From assembly GCF_030551255.1 (NCBI RefSeq), contig NZ_CP130630.1, forward strand, positions 8,927,001 through 8,991,000: DNA of 64,000 nucleotides, written 5' to 3'. This document shows positions 59,172 through 64,000 of this stretch, one piece after another. Under the pieces are notes generated by a model that made no database searches, was not told the origin of the DNA, and was given only the letters and a program-made list of their open reading frames with translations. Made by a program: the position numbers and the translations under genes. This DNA is from Streptomyces sp. NL15-2K. Lineage in GTDB: Bacteria > Actinomycetota > Actinomycetes > Streptomycetales > Streptomycetaceae. Positions within the stretch are counted from its first letter, which is position 1; each line of letters starts with the position of its first letter.

Positions 59172-60131
59172 GTGACTTCTACCGCCCCACACAGCAGGTC
59201 CTTCAGGAGACATCCCGGCGTGGCCGTCGTCGCGCTCGCCGCCGCAACGGCCCTGCTGGCGGGATGTGGCTCCTCCGACAACGACACGTCCGACCCGCTC
59301 GCGAACGACAAGGCGGACAGTGGCACCGTCGTCGTCGGCTCCAACAACTTCGCCGAGAGCATCCTGCTCGCCGACATCTACGGCGAGGCCCTGAAGGCCA
59401 AGGGCGTCAAGGTCACCTACAAGCCCAACATCGGCAGCCGCGAGACCACCTACGGCCTGCTGAAGAACGGCTCCATCACGGTCCTGCCCGAGTACAACGG
59501 CTCGCTGCTCGCCTACCTGGACCCCAAGGCGGAGCAGAAGTCCGTCGAGGCCGTGAACGCGGCCGCGAAGGCCAAGCTCGACTCGAAGCTGACGCTGCTG
59601 GAGTCGGCGCCCGCCGAGGACAAGGACTCCGTCAGCATCAACGCGGAGACCGCGAAGAAGTACAACCTGACCTCGCAGTCCACGCTCGCGGACCTCAAGG
59701 ACATCGCCCCGGAGCTGGTCATCGGCGGTTCGCCGGAGTTCCAGACCCGGCAGCAGGGCCTGTTGGGCCTGGAGTCCGCGTACGGCCTGAAGTTCAAGTC
59801 CTTCAAGGCGCTCGACGCGGGCGGCCCGCTGACCCAGGCGGCGCTGACGAAGAACACCGTGCAGGCCGCGGACATCTTCACCACGGACCCGACCATCACC
59901 AAGGAGAAGTTCGTCGTCCTCCAGGACCCGAAGAACCTCTTCGGCTTCGCGAACGTGACCCCGCTGGTGTACAAGTCCGGTCTCTCCCAGGAGGGTGTGG
60001 CCGCGCTGAACGAGGTGTCGGCCAAGCTGGACACCAAGGCGCTGCTGGACATGGACTCCCAGGTGCAGCTGGAGAACAAGGACCCGCTGGACGTCGCCAA
60101 GACCTGGCTGAAGTCGGTCGGCCTGAGCTGA
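59172..60131 (+). CDS. Osmoprotectant (glycine betaine-type) binding lipoprotein
   Basis: The GTG at 59172 gives 319 residues and a lipoprotein signal (AAATALLAGC, Cys near 35). An OpuAC-type binding fold follows: VVVGSNNFAESILLADIYGE, KPNIGSRETTYGLLKNG and VLPEYNGSLLAYLD. It is attached outside the membrane and feeds the ATPase/permease set at 51.9-54.5 kb, which has no binding protein of its own. An ATG 14 codons upstream (59130) would only lengthen the signal. A hairpin terminator follows at 60173-60214. Confidence 0.94.
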   Translation: MTSTAPHSRSFRRHPGVAVVALAAATALLAGCGSSDNDTSDPLANDKADSGTVVVGSNNFAESILLADIYGEALKAKGVKVTYKPNIGSRETTYGLLKNGSITVLPEYNGSLLAYLDPKAEQKSVEAVNAAAKAKLDSKLTLLESAPAEDKDSVSINAETAKKYNLTSQSTLADLKDIAPELVIGGSPEFQTRQQGLLGLESAYGLKFKSFKALDAGGPLTQAALTKNTVQAADIFTTDPTITKEKFVVLQDPKNLFGFANVTPLVYKSGLSQEGVAALNEVSAKLDTKALLDMDSQVQLENKDPLDVAKTWLKSVGLS

Positions 60132-60172
60132 CGTCCGCGCCTTGGGCATGACAGCGGACAAAACCGCTGCCG

Positions 60173-60214
60173 GTCCTGGCGGAGTCGTGGCCGCTACGGC
60201 GACTCCGCCAGGAC
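60173..60214. terminator. Bidirectional hairpin terminator
   Basis: A perfect 15-bp inverted repeat (60173-60187 with 60200-60214) with a 12-base loop lies between the convergent binding-protein and AbfB-type genes. Confidence 0.88.
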
Positions 60215-60227
60215 GGGAGCGCTCGGC

Positions 60228-60794
60228 TCAGTAGCCGACGTGGAACGTGGCGTCCTGCCGCTCCGTGCTCGTCGACACGGGGTCGATCCGCAAAGCGAAG
60301 TTCGCGTGCCGGATGTAGCGGGTCGGGTTGTTGTACGAGCGGAAGGACGACCAGGAGCTGTCGGCCAGCCCCGCCACCCGGTGGAAGGTGGCGTCCGCGG
60401 CGAACGTCGACGTGCCGTCGTTCGCGTCCAGCCGCAGCTCGTAGTTGTAGTGCCGCAGGTACCGCGTCGGGAAGTTGACCGACTGGAAGGACACGCCCGA
60501 GGAGTCCGCGAGGCCCGGCACGAGCTTCCACTGGGAGTCGGGGTACGGGTCGAAGGGGTACTCGTCGATCCGGCCCGCGTAGGCGCTGTGCCGGACGTAA
60601 CGGGCCGGGTGGTTGTAGGACTTGAGCCGGTTCCAGGCGGCCTCGAGCATGGTCGTGGACTCGGTGAAGTAGGCCATGACGTACGCCGAGTCGGCGGCGT
60701 GGGCGGTTCCCGCGCCGAGGGTCAGGGCGCCGGTCCCGGCGAGCGGGAGGGTCGCGGCCAGGCCGAGGACGTGTCTGCGGGAGGGGTGGGGCAT
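60228..60794 (-). CDS. Secreted AbfB-domain (CBM42-like) protein
   Basis: The ATG at 60792-60794 follows GGAG and gives 188 residues. A twin-arginine signal (SRRHVLGLAATLPLAG) leads to three repeats of about 45 residues of the alpha-L-arabinofuranosidase B type. These show FRSYNNPTRYIRHANFALRID and similar, with conserved Trp/Phe and Asp. AbfB domains bind arabinofuranose side chains of plant arabinoxylan. No catalytic module is attached, so it may be a stand-alone sugar-binding protein or part of a secreted complex. The palindromic element at 60943-61143 is upstream. Confidence 0.9.
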   Translation of the reverse strand: MPHPSRRHVLGLAATLPLAGTGALTLGAGTAHAADSAYVMAYFTESTTMLEAAWNRLKSYNHPARYVRHSAYAGRIDEYPFDPYPDSQWKLVPGLADSSGVSFQSVNFPTRYLRHYNYELRLDANDGTSTFAADATFHRVAGLADSSWSSFRSYNNPTRYIRHANFALRIDPVSTSTERQDATFHVGY

Positions 60795-60942
60795 CGGCTC
60801 TCCAGGGGGGGTGCGGGCCTTCTGGTCGATCCTGTCGATATACCGAACAGAGTTCGGTGAATCGACCAGAAGGTAGGAGAGCCCCGAGTACGCGTCAATC
60901 ACGGTGTCAGCCTTGGCGGATTCCCGCCACTTCGCCGCGGGC

Positions 60943-61143
60943 AGGGGGCTTCTGATGGATCTCCGCGGCGTCGCGACGCCCGGCACGCACTCTCGCCGCA
61001 CCGGACGAAAGCCCTAGTAGCTCCTCCCCCACGCTCGGCTCCGCTCGCGCGGGGGGACCCCCATCGAGGACTTCCGCCCGGCACGCCGAGAGCACGCACC
61101 GAACGCCGCTCCTTCTTCCACGGAGATCCATCAGAAGCCCCCT
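60943..61143 (-). repeat. 201-bp nested palindromic element, possible structured RNA or MITE
   Basis: The outer arms are an exact 23-bp inverted repeat (60943-60965 and 61121-61143). Inner arms of 33 bp (60982-61014 and 61068-61100) match at 23 positions. In the minus-strand RNA nine of the ten differences become G-U pairs, so 32 of 33 positions pair. The centre contains the same GGGGGTCCCCCC core hairpin (61023-61066, one change) as inside the PhoX-like gene. The ROK gene stop lies within the right arm, so the ROK transcript would fold here. I saw no transposase and no clear target duplication. Confidence 0.8.
61023..61066 (-). repeat. Third copy of the GC hairpin repeat (centre of the palindrome)
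   Basis: The minus strand matches the core of the 3727-3779 and 4144-4196 repeats with a single G/A change. In this copy the strand that folds best is the one transcribed from the ROK gene. Confidence 0.9.
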
Positions 61144-62045
61144 AGTTCCGCCCGCACCCGCGCCGCCGCCCCGATCGTCACCGCGTCCTCGCCGAGCAGC
61201 GCGGGCAGGACCCGCACCGGGTGCCCGCTGACCGGCGGTTCGGCGGACAGGGTGCGCTCGATCGACGGCTCGACGAGCGCCCAGGAGCGGCCGACGCCCC
61301 CGCCGATCACGAAGGTCGTGACGTCCAGCAGGCCCGCCGTGACGAGGATCGCCCGGGCCACGGCGGCGCCCGCCGCCTCGTACACGGCGATCGCGTCCGG
61401 GTCGCTCGCCCCCGCCGCCTCGGCCACCTCCCGGGCGCTGAGGGACAGCCCGGTCCGCTCCCCGTACCGCGCCGCGATCGCCCGCCCGGACGCCTCGGTC
61501 TCCAGGTGGCCGCGCCCGCCGCAGGTGCACGGCCGGTCGCCGAAGCCGGGGACGTGCCCGATCTCGCCCGCCGCGCCGTGCGGCCCGTCGTACAGCACGC
61601 CGTCCAGCCACAGTGCCCCGCCCACCCCGGTGCCCAGGGTCATGCCGAGCACGTGCGGCTCGCCCGCGACCGCACCGGCCGCCGCCTCGCCGCACAGGAA
61701 CGCGTTGACGTCGTTGTCCAGGAACGCCGGCACCCCCAGCGCCTCCTCGACGGCCGCCGTCACCGCGAATCCGGCCCACCCCCGGAAGGAGTCGCTCGCC
61801 ACCAGGACCCGTCCGGCCCGCGCGTCCACCACACCCGCCGCGCCGATCCCGACGCCGAGCAGCCGCGCGGACGTACGGCCGAGCAGCAGCCGTACGGCGT
61901 CCAGCGCGGCGCCGACCATCGCGGCCCCGCCCTCGGCCGCCGGTGTGGGCACCTCGACGCGGTCGACGACCGTCAGGTCCTCCTCGCACAGCGCCACTTG
62001 GGTCGTCGTCCCGCCGATGTCGACACCGGCGACCAGGTGCGTCAC
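61131..62045 (-). CDS. ROK-family sugar kinase
   Basis: The 304-residue protein has the ROK pattern: VAGVDIGGTTTQVALC (ATP phosphate loop), FLDNDVNAFLCGEA, LGMTLGTGVGGALW and the GEIGHVPGFGDRPCTCGGRGHLE zinc motif. The motif has Cys-x-Cys-Gly-Gly-Arg-Gly-His, so the third Cys is replaced by His, and His169 or so completes the zinc set. It phosphorylates glucose, GlcNAc, mannose or a similar sugar. There is no N-terminal HTH, so it is a kinase and not a regulator. It overlaps the ABC ATPase gene by 4 bp, which suggests imported oligosaccharide as source. Confidence 0.92.
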   Translation of the reverse strand: MTHLVAGVDIGGTTTQVALCEEDLTVVDRVEVPTPAAEGGAAMVGAALDAVRLLLGRTSARLLGVGIGAAGVVDARAGRVLVASDSFRGWAGFAVTAAVEEALGVPAFLDNDVNAFLCGEAAAGAVAGEPHVLGMTLGTGVGGALWLDGVLYDGPHGAAGEIGHVPGFGDRPCTCGGRGHLETEASGRAIAARYGERTGLSLSAREVAEAAGASDPDAIAVYEAAGAAVARAILVTAGLLDVTTFVIGGGVGRSWALVEPSIERTLSAEPPVSGHPVRVLPALLGEDAVTIGAAARVRAELGGF

Positions 62046-63691
62046 GCGGTGGCCTCCGTCTCCAGGGACTCCCTGCGGCGGCGCTGTACCACCGGATCCG
62101 GCACCGGCACCGCCGCGATGAGCCGGCGCGTGTACTCGGTCTCCGGACGCAGCAGGGTGGACATCGTCGGCCCCTGCTCCTCGATCCGCCCCGCCCGCAG
62201 GACGACGACCCGCTGGGCGAACTCCTGCACCACGGCCAGATCGTGCGACACGAACAGACAGGCGAACCCCAGCTCGCGCTGCAACTCGGCGATCACCTCC
62301 AGGACCGTCCGCTGCACGCTCACGTCCAGCGCGCTCGTCGGCTCGTCCGCGACCAGCAGCCGCGGCCGCAGCACCAGCGCCCGGGCGAGACTCACCCGCT
62401 GCCGCTGACCACCCGACAGCTCACGCGGCCCACGCCCCGCCAACTCCCGGGAGAACCGCACGAGTTCCAGCGCCTGAGCGACCCGCTCCCGCCGCTCGGC
62501 CGCCGGCATGCCCCGCCGGTGCGTCCGCAGCGGTTCGGCCACGCACTCCGCCACACTCATCCGCGCGTCGAGCGAGGCCACCGGATCCTGGAGCACCACG
62601 CCCACGCCGGAGAGCAGCCTCCGGCGCGCCCGGCCCCGAGCCCGCCCGAGGTCCGCGCCGAAGAGCGACACCGAGCCGGCGGCGGGCGGGACGAGCCCGA
62701 GCGCGACGCGGGCGGCCGTCGACTTGCCCGACCCCGACTCGCCGACGAGGCCGACCGTCTCGCCGGGGCGGACATCGAGCGACACGCCTTCAAGGGCCCG
62801 TACGGTACGGCGGCCACGGCCGAAGCGCACGGACACATCCCGGAGTCGGACCACCGGAACAGCCCCCTCGTCGGCGCCGCCGACCGGGGGAGGAGGCGCC
62901 TCGCCGCTGACCGTCAGCCGGGGCACCGCCGCCAGCAGCCGCCGCGTGTACTCGTGCCTCGGCCGCAGCAGCACCTCCTCCACCGACCCCGTCTCCACCA
63001 CCTCGCCCCGCAGCATCACGGCCACCCGGTCGGCGAAGTCGGCGACCACGCCCATGTTGTGCGTGACCAGCAGTACGCCCGTGCCCGTGTCGGCCGCCAG
63101 CCCTCGTAGCAGATCGAGGACGTCGGCCTGCACGGTGACGTCGAGTGCGGTCGTCGGTTCGTCCGCGATCAGCAGCCCCGGCGAGTTCGCGATCGCCATG
63201 GCGATGACGACCCGCTGCCGCTGCCCGCCCGACAGCTGGAACGGGAACGCGGACACCCGCAGCTCCGGCTCCGGAATGCCGACCCGACGCAGGAGTTCCA
63301 CCGCCTCACGGGCGGCCTCCGCGCGCGAGACGGGCCGGTGGTTGCGTACGACTTCCGCTATCTGCCGGCCCACTCGGGTCAGCGGATCCAGTGCGGTCGC
63401 CGGCTCCTGGAACACCATCGACGCGGTACGGCCGCGCAGCCGCGCCAGTTCCGCCTCACCGGCCCCGACGATCTCCGTGCCGTCGACGGTCACCCGCCCC
63501 GACGCCCGCGCGTTCCCGGGCAGCAGCCCCATCGCGGCGAGCGCCACGGTCGACTTGCCGGAGCCGGACTCGCCGACCAGTGCGAGGGTCTCGCCGGGCC
63601 GGACGTGCAGGGACACGTCCCGCACGGCGGGCACCTCGCCCGTGTCCGTCGAGAAGGTCACCCCGAGGTCCTCGATCCGAAGGATGTTCAT
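62042..63691 (-). CDS. Fused double ATPase of a Dpp/Opp-type ABC transporter
   Basis: The 549-residue protein fuses two ATPase domains. The first has Walker A GESGSGKST (about 40-48) and LSGGQRQRVVIAMAIA; the second repeats the set (GESGSGKST near 330, LSGGQRQRVSLARAL). Walker B motifs are LLIADEPTTALD and LLVADEPTSALD, and the Opp-type tails HEYTRRLLAAV and TEYTRRLIAAV end each half. It energises the permease upstream. In Streptomyces such fused DppDF proteins import peptides or oligosaccharides. Coupling to a ROK kinase favours sugar. Confidence 0.95.
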   Translation of the reverse strand: MNILRIEDLGVTFSTDTGEVPAVRDVSLHVRPGETLALVGESGSGKSTVALAAMGLLPGNARASGRVTVDGTEIVGAGEAELARLRGRTASMVFQEPATALDPLTRVGRQIAEVVRNHRPVSRAEAAREAVELLRRVGIPEPELRVSAFPFQLSGGQRQRVVIAMAIANSPGLLIADEPTTALDVTVQADVLDLLRGLAADTGTGVLLVTHNMGVVADFADRVAVMLRGEVVETGSVEEVLLRPRHEYTRRLLAAVPRLTVSGEAPPPPVGGADEGAVPVVRLRDVSVRFGRGRRTVRALEGVSLDVRPGETVGLVGESGSGKSTAARVALGLVPPAAGSVSLFGADLGRARGRARRRLLSGVGVVLQDPVASLDARMSVAECVAEPLRTHRRGMPAAERRERVAQALELVRFSRELAGRGPRELSGGQRQRVSLARALVLRPRLLVADEPTSALDVSVQRTVLEVIAELQRELGFACLFVSHDLAVVQEFAQRVVVLRAGRIEEQGPTMSTLLRPETEYTRRLIAAVPVPDPVVQRRRRESLETEATA

Positions 63692-64000
63692 CCCCGTCCC
63701 CTCACGTCGAAGGCGTCGCGCAGCCCGTCGCCGATCGCGTTGAACGCGCACACGACGAGGATGATCGCGAGGCCCGGCGGAACGATCAGCCACCAGCGCC
63801 CGGAGTACGCGGCCGTCAGACCGGCCGACAGCATGCCGCCCCAGTCGGTCGACGGCGGCTGGACGCCCAGGCCCAGATACGACACGTAGGCGACGAGCAG
63901 AATGGCGTCGGCGACCTGGAAGGTGGCCGCGACCACGATCGTCGACACCGAGTTCGGCAGGATGTGCCGGGCGATCGCCCGGCCGTGCGTGCCGCCGGTG
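63688..64000 (-). CDS. ABC transporter permease, DppC-type (N-terminus beyond window)
   Basis: The last 103 residues of a permease are in the window. They include the coupling helix (RAIARHILPNSVSTIVVAAT), two membrane segments, and the conserved YLGLGVQPPSTDWGGMLS. The ending FNAIGDGLRDAFDVRGRG is typical of DppC/OppC. The stop overlaps the ATPase start by 4 bp. The rest of the transporter continues beyond the window. Confidence 0.93.
   Translation of the reverse strand, partial: TGGTHGRAIARHILPNSVSTIVVAATFQVADAILLVAYVSYLGLGVQPPSTDWGGMLSAGLTAAYSGRWWLIVPPGLAIILVVCAFNAIGDGLRDAFDVRGRG

Noticed and set aside
60955..61017. A 20-codon frame beginning ATGGATCTCCG in the palindromic element, and its mirror on the other strand
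   Set aside because: Both arise from the symmetric arms; coding use is unlikely and no ribosome-binding site is seen.
60943..61143. A transposon with target duplication
   Set aside because: Flanking bases (CGCGGGC and AGTTCCG) show no direct duplication and there is no transposase, so a mobile origin remains only a possibility.

Overview
The window is chromosomal DNA of a Streptomyces-type actinomycete. The evidence is the very high GC content, frequent GTG/TTG starts, dense operons with 4-base stop/start overlaps (ATGA or GTGA), a complete conservon (CvnA-B-C-D), twin-arginine secretion signals, MurC/MsrB/ZapE housekeeping genes and many secreted glycoside hydrolases. I saw no rRNA or tRNA gene, CRISPR array, integrase or transposase. 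Most other long open frames are GC-driven shadows and were left out.

Layout. 0-5.4 kb (minus strand): polysaccharide deacetylase lipoprotein (cut by the window edge), FAD/Rieske oxidoreductase, PPK2 polyphosphate kinase, a PhoX-like protein carrying two in-frame copies of a 53-bp repeat, and a slipin. 5.4-8.1 kb: SulP transporter coupled to a beta-carbonic anhydrase, and a small secreted protein. 8.2-12.8 kb: ZapE, pyrimidine reductase, a small conserved protein, MurC, MsrB. 12.8-15.5 kb: an inserted island between intact msrB and a second copy of its 3' end; it holds an alpha/beta-hydrolase-like gene and an RHH/PIN toxin-antitoxin pair. 15.5-36.5 kb: a UPF0104 membrane protein, then a large glycan-utilisation block (NagZ-like GH3, GH5-like beta-mannosidase, BadF-type GlcNAc kinase, GH3 beta-glucosidase, a sugar ABC importer, GH38 alpha-mannosidase with a coupled SurA-like protein, RpiR regulator, SIS sugar-phosphate protein, GH84 beta-N-acetylglucosaminidase).

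36.5-37.7 kb: two orphan membrane proteins, one with a GAF-like domain. 37.8-43.7 kb: polyprenol-type membrane glycosyltransferase, molybdopterin oxidoreductase with a cytochrome b-like anchor, small membrane protein, then methyltransferase, DUF2064 and GT2 genes in one operon. 43.7-48.9 kb: two two-component systems separated by an NAD-dependent epimerase. 48.9-51.8 kb: ferric-reductase-like membrane flavocytochrome, a twin FMN-binding protein and the ApbE enzyme that would flavinylate it. 51.9-60.2 kb: osmoprotectant ABC transporter whose binding protein is separated from its ATPase/permeases by the conservon. 60.2-64 kb: AbfB-type secreted protein, a 201-bp palindromic element, ROK sugar kinase and a peptide-type ABC transporter running off the window.

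How the genes work together. The 16.9-36.5 kb block has the enzymes expected for dismantling high-mannose N-glycans: alpha-mannose removal (GH38), cleavage of the Man-beta-GlcNAc core bond (GH5-like), release of beta-GlcNAc (GH84, NagZ-like), import, and phosphorylation/isomerisation of amino sugar. Related TGGTT-type palindromes lie upstream of nearly every transcription unit in the block, consistent with one regulon, probably controlled by the RpiR protein encoded inside it. The most unusual non-coding signal is the 201-bp palindrome at 60943-61143. Its minus-strand transcript can form a long stem whose departures from perfect symmetry are nearly all G-U pairs, and its core hairpin is the same repeat that sits inside the PhoX-like gene.
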